Assembly (NCBI GenBank): GCA_963971425.1
Contig: OZ020520.1
Coordinates: 5,250,553-5,314,552, forward strand
Source of the DNA: Bryoerythrophyllum caledonicum
Taxonomy: Eukaryota; Streptophyta; Bryopsida; Pottiales; Pottiaceae
Length of the DNA: 64,000 bases
Direction: 5' to 3'
Shown here: piece by piece, positions 12,670-22,276 of the stretch
Numbering within the stretch: position 1 is the stretch's first letter
Layout of the letters: every line of letters starts with the position of its first letter
Notes under the pieces: generated by a model
Database searches by the model: none
The model's input: the letters and a program-made list of their open reading frames with translations, nothing else
Told to the model about the DNA's origin: nothing
Program-made: the position numbers and the translations under genes

Positions 12670-14937
12670 CCTCGCAACATCTTCCGCATACGACGGAAGA
12701 GCCCAAGTCTTCAAAAGGGAAACATACTATCTGCAAGAATCAATATACATCAAATAGAGACTTAGTAGAAGCTTCTTGATGGAAGAAATGTAGTGAAGAG
12801 GAATGTCAGTGTACTCACTTACTCAGGATCTTCAAGTCTTGGCCTCTTCACCGCTGGAGGACGCATGGTCTTGGAAGTAGTTGGTGCCAAGGTATTTTTT
12901 GCAATTGGAAGAGTTGCCTAGGGTAATACTGGGATCTACATTGAAGAAAGGACTGCTCCATACAACTCCTTGTTTTCCAGAGAGAAGCTCTGTCTACCAG
13001 TAGCATTGCAGGCACAAATGCTATTACCTATAAAGGGTTCAAAGTGTATTTAAAATAAATCCACAGTAATGGAAAAGAGAGAAATAAAAAATTTCTTACA
13101 ACAATGAAGAGACAATAAATAGTATTGGAATTACCTGTAGCAATTGAAACGTCAACCACCACATCGCCAGGGCATGTCAGAGACAATATGAGAGAGGAAA
13201 AGAAATACTCATCCTTCTTCCTTGGACAGCGCCAAGCGCGTTCACCGTTCATCTAAGGAGTTGTGCAATAATTGATAATGGTGTCATTGATACTAAGATT
13301 GTATCCCATGGCTAGAAGCTCAGGCACGTCCTCGAAAGAGAATTTGGACTTCCAGATGGTGGAATCTACGGGCCGACGGACCCGTTTGAGAAGCAAGACC
13401 TTGAAAAGGTTGGTTGTAGTGAACTGAGTCTTTGCCAAAGAAATAGGCAAGTGATTAACTCCCGTCCAATCCTTCAGTGCCTCAAAACCAAAAGCCCCAT
13501 AAAATGAAGATATTTCATCGAGCAATTCTCCATTATCACAGAGAAAAAATAGAAGCATTGCTCCGTCATCATGCAATACCTCATCAGCAAAATCAAAAAG
13601 TTCATTGAAGTAGTGCTCAACACGAATGTTCCAGAATGGAACATCTGAAGAAGGATCTGACACGTTTGGGACGGGTAAGCTTTCAAGGACATCCGTGATC
13701 ACAAGATCAGTAGCACCTTTCATCCGTGGTTTCTCGCCACGTCTGCAAAATCGATTTGGACTACACTCCAGAGAAAACCGACATACATTATGAATGAAAC
13801 CCCGCTGCTTTAAAATAGAGGTGTTGAGAATACGCACTTGGCAGGCCAAAGTAGACATAGTGATCTTTGGCAGTGGATTTGGCTTCTTCAAAACGGCAGA
13901 GGTGAGGGTAACCGGGGAGCTCGTTGCTTCACTCATGGTGGTGTCGTCTTCAGCTCCAGAATTCACAACGGAGACCACCTTTAAAGCCCCAGTTGAGGAT
14001 TTAGTCGGCTTTGTACCTTTTGGATTGGCCTTCTTTGTGGTAACCTTTGTCAGAGATGTCCCCGTAGCAGGGCCCTTCTTCTTCTTTCCTGAGGATTTGT
14101 CGGCTCAAGCAATGCCTCTTTCACCAACCGTGTATCTTCATCGTTGTCTGATACTTCTATAGAAAGAGTTAGTAGATGTTTTATTTCCTCTTTGCATCTA
14201 GACAGAAGTTCTTAGGACACTCTAGATACCAGCAGCATTTGCGGAAATGCTCCCTCGTATAGTTCTTCTTCTGTAGAGGATTGAAAATAAATGTCTCCAT
14301 TGAAGAGGCGGGATCGCACCAACTATGAACCATTGATAGCAGCTTCTTGATAGCCCCAACAGGTAAGAGTTCATGCTTCACATACCTTTAATACTCACGG
14401 AAATTGGTGTTATAATTCAAAGAAACCAAATTCGCGAATACAATGGAATTTGAACTCTAGCTCAATGGTATAGGTGACGTAGAAGTACCTCAGGCAAAGC
14501 CGTTTCACTACTTTGTCGGCATTTTTGACACTCTCAATAGGTTTTCCCTTTTGATGCACCATGTTTCCTGTGAAATACTCGAAGAAAGCTTTGTCCCAAA
14601 GCGTAATCCGCCATGTCTCAACATAATCTTTGAAGGACATGAAATCCTTTGAATTGTCCACTCCACTACTAAGATCTAAGTATGGAAGAAGCTTCTTCTG
14701 GGCCATCTCCTCGAGACCAATCCAAAATGACGCGCGAATAAGAAACTTCTTCAAATGGTCCTTGCTAGCAGGGGGTTTTGGAAAGCGAAGGTCTTGTCTA
14801 ACGCTTAATGAACTATTCCACCATTTGAGCCAACGAACCTTATATTGTGGCTCAGCCAATGAGGTTGCAATGAGTTGCAATTTTTCCAGGGTCATCTCAA
14901 CCTTGGATGCAACATGGACGCTGTAGTGGAATATAAC
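12670..14937 (-). pseudogene. Beta-class amino-methyltransferase-like gene of the inner element (decayed)
   Basis: Exons read leftwards from an acceptor at 14938 (TTTTGTAG). After an N-terminal region of unknown function and a lysine-rich linker come the methyltransferase-like parts. DLVITDVLESLP (13707-13672) takes the place of motif IV, followed by a typical helix-strand run ending DDGAMLLFFL. YFFSSLILSLTCPGDVVVDV (about 13207-13148) is a good motif X to I, and a spliced exon (13027-12823) continues with GRQSFSLENKELYGAVL. The order IV, X, I marks the beta class of N6A/N4C DNA methyltransferases. DPPY is replaced by DVLE and the glycine loop is altered. TAG interrupts the frame at 13253, 12936 and 12918, TAA at 14388, and there are at least two frameshifts. 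It may be the 3' half of one gene with the ParB-like exons upstream on the same strand. Confidence 0.6.
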
Positions 14938-15414
14938 CTACAAAACCAAGACATAAAGTTTGTGAACGTTCCAATCACTTTCTTCCCCTAAGTAAATTTG
15001 ATAAAGTATAATATCAATCTAAATATTCATTGATTGAAGCATCAAAGACTCATCATCAATGAAACAATATTTGAAAAGTATAGCCATTCAAAGTTTACAA
15101 TACATCAAAGAATATATTGATTCAAGCATGGCAAAAACTAAAGACAAGGGTGACTACTTTCAAGATCAGTCAAGCATGACCAAAGCTCAAGAAATAGAGC
15201 AATCATGATTTAAAAGGAACATCATACTTTGAATGGATCATCAAATAGACTTTAATTGTTCTTATGAGCCATACACACGTCCACAACATATATGTGTCTA
15301 TACATACGAGTATGTAGGTAAATTATTGAGACAAGCAAATGCTTACTGGCCACCAATTCCACTACGTATTATTCCAAAGGGAATCAGATGTCTTGTTCTG
15401 ACCTTCATCAATGG

Positions 15415-16815
15415 TTATTGGATCCGACAACTCAAAATTCATACCATTGACACAAGCTACTAATCATCTCTAAACAGGTAGTCAAATCCAGCAACTGAGA
15501 ATTTTACAAATTTAGCTCTCAAAATTCTAACACAATCATGACGTGCTTAACATCTCCAAACTTGATGTAGGATCCAACAACTAGGAACAACACCGATTGA
15601 GCACAAAGAATCCTAACTATTTCATTGGCTACTTATCATCTCCACATCGATTGTTGGATCCAACAATTGACAAATATATTAATTCAGCACTCGTGAACTC
15701 TAACATTGTCACCACATAGTCATCAACTCGAAACGGGTTATCGGACCCAACAACTCTGCTAAAAATTATCATCTGCAAGTTTATGGCATTGATTACTGCA
15801 TGGCTATAGAGTCCTCCTTGAAATATTGAATTTGTCGTTATTCTACCATCTCAAATTGATTGTCAGATCCAACAACAGATAATTATATTGATTTAACACT
15901 CGGGAACTCTAACATTGTCACCACTGAGTCATCAACTCAAAACAAGTTGTAGGATCCGACAACTCTATTAAAAAGTTCCAAGTACTGCTCTTCTAACCCA
16001 AGATGATAAATCTAATGTGCAAGTTCATGGCATTGATTACTCCGTGGCTATATATTCCACCTTGAAATTTCGAATTAGTCGTTATTTTATACCAATTCCA
16101 GCCATTTTTACTACTTATTACAGATTATATCCTCTTTAACTCTTTAAAAACTATCCATAAGCAAAATCACATACACTCTCCCCCGTTTATGATGCTTGGT
16201 ATGTAAATGTTCCCTACCGTTGTTGGAACTGACAACTACTCATTCTTAAAATATTGCATGGTGCTCAAACTTTGTATTAACTAAACGAATTTCACCTTAA
16301 AGAAATGCACCATACTTTATTCTCAAGGATCTAGGTTGTTGGATCCAACATCAAACAAAGTCCAAAATTTCCCATTAGTTCGACTCTAGTGGTGTTAACC
16401 CTAAGTCCAATATCCTGTATATGATGCTTGGTATGTTAATGTTCCTTCCTGTTGACGGATCTGACAACTACTCATTCTTAAAATATTTCTTGGTGATCAA
16501 ACTTTGAATTTAACTAAACAAATTTCACCTTAAGGAAATGCACCATACTTTATTCTCAAGGATCTAGGTTGTTGGATCCAACATCAAACATAGTCCAAAA
16601 TTTCCCAATGGTTCGACTCTAGAGGTGTTAACCCTAAGTCCAAGATCCTGAATTTGATGCTTGGTATGTAAATGTTCCCTCCTGTTGACAGATCCGACAA
16701 CTACTCATTCCTAAAATATTGCATAGTGTTTAAACTTTGAATTTAACTAAACGAATTTCACCTTAAAGAAATGCACCATACTTTATTCTCAAGGATCTAG
16801 GTTGTTGGATCCAAC
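15415..16815. repeat. Array of GGATCC-centred palindromes
   Basis: Palindromes of the form TTGTNGGATCCNACAA recur about every 70-120 bp. A perfect copy, TTGTTGGATCCAACAA, is at 15651-15666. GGATCC cores occur at 15420, 15570, 15656, 15952, 16341, 16574 and 16807. Near-matches lie at about 15480, 15740, 15865, 16220, 16455 and 16690. From 16200 on the array sits in longer units of about 235 bp. More copies lie at 12359, 18768, 19151 and 19326. All are inside the inner element, around the ParB-like and methyltransferase-like genes. Confidence 0.75.
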
Positions 16816-16923
16816 ATCATATAGAGTCTAAATAAGACCAAAGATATTCCTACTTTCATTAAAGCCTAGGTGATCAGAGTACTACAACAAATGAATCCAA
16901 CAATGGATAAAGATGCCAAGCAT

Positions 16924-18429
16924 TCAAACAACACAAATAAATTTACCATGAGTACATAAGTAGATTAAAAAAAATCTTGAACTTAAGAGTTTTGCAAGGA
17001 AACTTATTTGTTCTAATAATCCTTTGTATGCCGGATTGGCGATGGAGCTGCACTTGTTGAATAGATTGCCAAGCTCATCTCTTTTTTTCGTAACCACCTT
17101 CTCCACGTATTTGTGAAATCCTTCTTCACTTTGGTCAGCTTCCTCAACATCTTCAGAGTATGTTTGTCCGGCCTCTTGTGAGGCTTGGACAATTTCATCC
17201 TGATCCAATGTAATCCCGTAAGAACCAAATAACAAGTACGATGCCATTAAAATTTTTGATAATGAACATGTAGTTAACTTACTTGAAAAATAAAATCAAC
17301 CATTAGATACTTGGTTAAGGGATACCAAGTTTTAATAGACTTCGTTACACAGACTTTATATTGATCTTCTGTTAGCATTGGTTTATAATACTCCAGCTTG
17401 TGACTTCCATACAGTTGAATACGATGAAGCGTGTGCACCAATGTTGTTTTGACGTGAGCATTCTGGTTTGCCCTACACATTCAAATATAAGGATTAGAAT
17501 TTCTGCACCAAAATTCAAAACATGAACAATCAATGAAAATAAGAATTATGGCTTACTTGTTTATATCATGCATGGCCTCTAGAATTTCACCTTGACCACC
17601 GGAAGTGTCCAAAACAACGCAATCCGGAATTCCATGCACAGAGTGCCAGTTAACATCCTCCGCATGCAATGTATCAATAACTTCTTTCCAAGCAAGCAAT
17701 CGGTGATTGCCATCGTAGACAAAAAAACATACGACCTGATAAATCTTCTAAATCAGGGTCTGCCAGGAGCCTTTCTCAGATGCAGCATTTTCCTCAATCC
17801 ACAATGCACTCCAAGACTTCATATCGTCATCGGTAACCACCTGCTTATGACCATTCTCATTGTATTCTGATACATACATGGCTGCTGCATGCGGTTGATA
17901 GCCAAATCGAAATGCACCCATTAGTTTGAGAATGTCAGATCGTAGGGTGGGTCTCACCAAAGGCATTGGGATCAACCGACAGAGTGGAATCTTCATCAAA
18001 GACTTCGAGCTCGGAATCCGGCGCATATTTGCAATCACCTCGAAAAAGTTACCTTGAATAAGATCCTCCTGAAGTTTAAGTTCAGCATTATGCAGATTCA
18101 TGACTTGACGGCAAGCACGTTCCTCTGTCGTCATGGGACTTCTTTGGATCTCCATGGGGGCGTTGGTTGGAGAAGGCTCCTCGCGAGCTAATGTTCCTCC
18201 TTTGTTTGAATGGATGCTAGTAGGTGTGTCAATCTCAGGATGTCCCCAAATGGGTTCAAACTAACGGTCTTGAACGTTTTCGAATTAACAGCTCACCTGA
18301 AGACTCTGGCTCCTCTTCATCAAGATTTCCAGCGTCATTGCCAATCAGAGAGTCCATCACAACATCCACCATGTCATTTGATGGAATTGAAGCTTGACTG
18401 AGCTGCTGAACTTCTCCATATGAAGCCAT
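16924..18429 (-). pseudogene. ParB-like domain gene of the inner element (frameshifted)
   Basis: Starts at ATG 18429. Exons that join in phase: 18429-18297, 18199-17557, 17472-17283 and 17199 onward, with GT/AG borders. The fold starts with IPLCRLIPMPLVRPTL (near 17995), like the first strand of ParB domains, and has the signature VYDGNHRLLAWKEVID (17720-17673), like the DGxHR loop of the ParB/sulfiredoxin superfamily. A C-terminal acidic coiled-coil-like segment follows. The reading slips frame between about 17768 and 17722. A run of seven T is the likely site of one slip, and an in-frame TAG at 17748 results. The methyltransferase-like gene lies downstream on the same strand. ParB followed by a beta-class methyltransferase is a common fusion in phages and bacteria. 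Confidence 0.6.
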
Positions 18430-18861
18430 CTACCACACCAAATGCAGATGAATCCATATAAAGGCAAAGTACTTGTGCAATGACTAATTCTAGCACCCTA
18501 TACTAACTCTCAGAGCTTCTTCTAATTATTCTGTTCAGAAAACTCACACTACGCATTGAAAGCACATGTTATGCATGAACATAAATGATCGTTTATAATC
18601 TTATTTAGAACACTCAATAAATGGTTCATCAAAGTTATCAAAAATCGACGCCAGTTTAAGCACAGTTTCACAATTCATCACAGGTTTTTGTTACACATGC
18701 ATTTCGGTTCGCATACACATTACATTATTGAACTCCGCGTGTTGCGAAGATCTTGGAGCCATTTATCGGATCCTACAATGTGAATGTACATTTCTCTAAA
18801 GACAAGATGATTAAAGAAATTATACAATATACACTGAGTATAAATATACAACTCACACATT

Positions 18862-19012
18862 GATCAGTGAGATCAGTTCTAATACCGACACAAGTCAAGA
18901 TCAGTTCTAATATTGACACAAGTCCAGATCAGTTCTAATATCGACACAAGTCTGGACACGACACACATTGATCACTGTGATCAGTTCAAATATCGACACA
19001 AGTCTGGACACG
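18862..19012 (+). repeat. 28-bp tandem repeat, cluster 1
   Basis: Copies of AGTTCTAATATCGACACAAG followed by TC and a variable GGATC-like joint. At least four copies occur here and about five at 19741-19875. Confidence 0.75.
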
Positions 19013-19576
19013 GCTTTATCCAACTACGAAGGCATTTTCACGTCATTGGTTTCTCATACTGGTTTATCATACACATGCATCGCAATGCGACTCAAGTCTA
19101 ATATCGACATAATGAATTCCAGGATTCAACGTCTCCACGTTGTGGTTGTCGGATCCTACAACTTGAAAATAGACTTCCCGAAGTCACGTTGGTTCACTGA
19201 ATGCTACGACTTTCAATAAGTATCACATGAGTTCTAATGATAGTAATTTGGATCAGCACTACTCGCGCACCAGCAAGGTCAATATTCTAAGCCACACAAA
19301 ATCCATGTTCAACTTCACGGTTATTGGATCCTACAATATGAATGAACACTTCTCTGAGGATTGCATTATTAAAGAAATTACTCTAGTAAACCTTGGGTTG
19401 TAATGTAAAATACTTTGAATAAAAACTAAACCCGGCTCCAGTGGCATAGACGCAGTGCATATACTTTGAATGAGAATTGCCATTGCCATCGTCCAGTCTC
19501 ATCAATCCATGCAATATATTACACTAAGAACACTGAACCTGAAATGCAAACCCAATGCCTTTTGGAATGCAGCTAC

Positions 19577-19660
19577 CATGAAACTGGTATGCTCACGGAC
19601 ACAAGTGATGTGTACGCATTTAGCATCGTGCTCATGGAGATCCTGACGGGCCAGAATTAA
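19577..19660 (+). pseudogene. Captured receptor-like kinase fragment
   Basis: A stretch of about 28 codons reads MLTDTSDVYAFSIVLMEILT. It matches the plant receptor-like kinase segment around subdomain IX (SDVYSFGxVLLEILTG). It ends in TAA and has no other kinase parts around it. It looks like a gene fragment picked up by the inner element, as MULEs often do. Confidence 0.65.
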
Positions 19661-19740
19661 ATGTGTATTGCAAACAGGGTAAGGTTATCATTTTATCAAA
19701 GACCCTATATTGCATTGAGGTGTCCACAATTCACACATTG

Positions 19741-19875
19741 ATCACTGAGATGAGTTCTAATATCGACACAAGTCGATAAGTTCTAATACCGACACAAGTC
19801 TGGACACGACAGACGTTGATCACTGAGATAAGTTCTAATATCGACACAAGTCTAGATCAGTTCTAATACCGACGC
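19741..19875 (+). repeat. 28-bp tandem repeat, cluster 2
   Basis: The same unit as at 18862-19012, interspersed with TTGATCACTGAGAT. About 730 bp of other sequence, including the kinase fragment, separates the clusters. Confidence 0.7.
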
Positions 19876-20592
19876 CTCCCTCTCTTTCGACGGGTTTCGC
19901 CCACTCTAGGTGAATACTCTTGCATTTGTCTTAGATATGAAATGATCTTACCAGAACCCCATTTTCTATGATATACTCTCCCATTTCATTCACCATCATG
20001 TACAAAAAACAACAATTGGAACAACATGTACCACCGGACAAGATGTACCAGTGGACCAGTAAAAAAATCGCATCGCTAATACGGCGATCTATTTTAGAGC
20101 AACCATGTTTTGTTAGCAACCAACTATTTATTACATACAAAGAAACACCATACACTCTGACATATCTAGTAAAATCTATATTGGAGTATTACAATAAATT
20201 ATAGCACTTTCCATTACATTACTCATTCTTTCATTAGAGCATTTTCAAATCCTGAATCTTCTTGACTAATTAGGGACTTCTAACCTTCATCCCAACTCTA
20301 TTATGGAGACTTTTATTACTCTTCGAACTGATCCACCGCAAATCATTTTTGGTGGAACAACTGTCAGCAGGCTCCGTCATTGCATCGTGCATCATTTAAT
20401 AGTAGATACAACGTATAGTGCGTTTACTATCTACTAAATCTTGTTTTTTTGTTTGTCTAACGGCACGCCGTCCCATGATGTGCCCCTTTTCTCAACTTTA
20501 AGTCTTCAAGAAGTACAATTGCTCCACAACACTTGTCACTCTCTTTAGGCTTCCTCCCTACCTTTTGACTCTTCTCAAAGTTTTGCTATTCA

Positions 20593-22037
20593 ATGGCAAC
20601 ACTTAGAACTGATGATCATTTCATTCCAATCCGAATCCCTTTAGAAGTTGATGGGCTTGCCTTGGTTACGTCATCCCTCCTTGCACTTCGTTTTGGCTAC
20701 CGTGTAGATACTATCCATATAGAGGAAGAGGTTTTAGATTATGCTGAAAATATCAGCTACACCATGCTTCAACTCAGTATACTTGTGGATGACCAAAAGA
20801 CTTGGTTTTTTAAGGAGGGTACTTTCAAAGTGATCAATTTGAGTGACTTGCAGATGCAGGCATCTACGGAGATCTTGACGCCTCGGAAATCCACCACTTC
20901 CAGCGTTAACCCAGTGTTTAACACTCCACAGACGGGCGCACCAGATTCACCCCCGGCTTCCGTACATCCTACTCCTGCTTTTCCCATTCGTATCTCGGAC
21001 AGCAAAGATGACTTCCCCAAAGAAGATATCGGAGCGCGTACTTCTTCAACCCTTAGCCCGCCATTGGCGTCCATGCACTCCCAACATCAACTTCATCCGA
21101 CTCCATCTTCCACATCACGGCCCCCTCTGCATCTCCAAACCCTAGAAACGCACTAGTGTTGTGGCGTGTTTGAAGAGTCTCGCCTCTAGGCCGGGGATGA
21201 AGAACGCGTTGAAGGCCATCAACTATGCTACAATGCCCCACATGAAAAAGAGAAGATTGTGCACCTGGGTAAAAGTACTCCTGCTCCTACCTATTCTGGA
21301 ATTCTACACGTTCGAAGGACATTGAAGGACCAGGTCATGGAGCTTTTCCACTGTGCGGACGACATAGAATGTTGTGTGAAGGGAACGAAGAGGAAGTGGA
21401 TGAACCACCAACCTCCTGTCTCCACATTATGGCCTGTGCTGAAGGGCACTAATCTCACAAAGGCTGAGATTCTTAGACTGGATTCCAGCTTGAGGAACGC
21501 CGAGAAGTTTCACCAAGGCGTCTGTTTGGAGACGCATCCAATCGTGCTGCACATCCTAGAACTATTCCACTACCTTTTGAATCCAATGCACATCCAACGA
21601 CTCGCAATTGTTGCCACATTCGCCGTCTCCGAAACGCCAAGGTCTCGGTAAAGCAAAGAAATCGTTGGGAGTCAGCTCGTATTCTCGATGCTTGCATCTC
21701 GCAAATTATTCCAATTCCGTATCCGGCTAATGGATGCATCATCTTGCTTCACTCAAAAAAGGCGCAGACCACAACCGAATATTGGTTGACAATCAGCCTT
21801 CTCCCCAATTGTTCTTGTGCAGATTTTAAGGACATGTTGGCACAGACCAAGAAGAGAGGCGCTTGGTACCACTGCAAGCACCTCTACTACATCTTCCGTG
21901 TGGTGTGCAATCTCAATCACGAGGATGACCATTTTGTCCATGCCCCCACTTTCAGCTTCAACAAGATCAAGAAAGTCATGGACAAGGGAGTCAATCGTTT
22001 CCTACAGACGATGCCAAAAACATATTTACTACTATAG
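20593..22037 (+). pseudogene. SWIM zinc-finger protein gene of the inner element (decayed)
   Basis: Begins MATLRTDDHFIPIRIPLEVD at 20593, with a Ser/Pro-rich linker. The frame continues through TAG codons at 21154 and 21187 into a basic region, then shifts frame near 21610-21650. The last part has a clear SWIM finger: CSC, about 19 residues, then CKH (WYHCKHLYYIF, about 21807-21890). SWIM fingers occur in MULE/FAR1-type transposases and in some transposon accessory proteins. No DDE core is evident, so whether this was the transposase is open. It is the only plus-strand gene of the inner element and ends about 230 bp from its right end. Confidence 0.55.
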
Positions 22038-22264
22038 GTCAAATTGACAGTCCTTATGTTTTGCAAATGAAGGTCTCAAAATCCGACAACCCACGGTTAT
22101 AGACAAAAATCAAATTTTAATAATAGAAATATTCGAAAAAATATTCGAATATAATTTTATTTTAAGTAAAAAATATTTATTTTTAGTAACTTTCTGCTCA
22201 CCGCTCATGAAATCACCGCTCATCGCTCATCGCTCACCGCTCATTGCTCACAAACTAGCGTCGT

Positions 22265-22276
22265 TGAGTAGATTGG
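22265..22276 (+). repeat. Right copy of the 12-bp direct repeat flanking the inner element
   Basis: TGAGTAGATTGG, the same as 11096-11107. After it the outer ParB/methyltransferase frame resumes. Confidence 0.8.

Larger units (their letters stand above)
11108..22264. mobile_element. 11.2-kb nested MULE-like element with ParB, methyltransferase and SWIM genes
   Basis: It interrupts the outer gene and is bounded by a 12-bp direct repeat. Both ends carry TAGTTTGTGAGC in inverted orientation (11117-11128 and 22246-22257), then clusters of TGAGCGG/TGAGCAA heptamers. The outermost 7-9 bp do not match between the ends. Inside are a ParB-like gene (18429-16924) and a methyltransferase-like gene (14937-12670) on the minus strand, a SWIM zinc-finger gene on the plus strand (20593-22037), a captured kinase fragment, and iterated palindromes. 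A SWIM finger, a long target duplication and gene-fragment capture all suggest the Mutator/MULE group. I found no clear DDE transposase core, so the class is uncertain and the copy is decayed. Confidence 0.7.

Noticed and set aside
11108..22264. The 11-kb insert as a large intron (GTGAGT at 11096-11101 region, AG before 22258)
   Set aside because: The 12-bp direct repeat in the same phase, inverted ends and transposon-like genes fit an insertion better. A splice reading would not explain the repeat.
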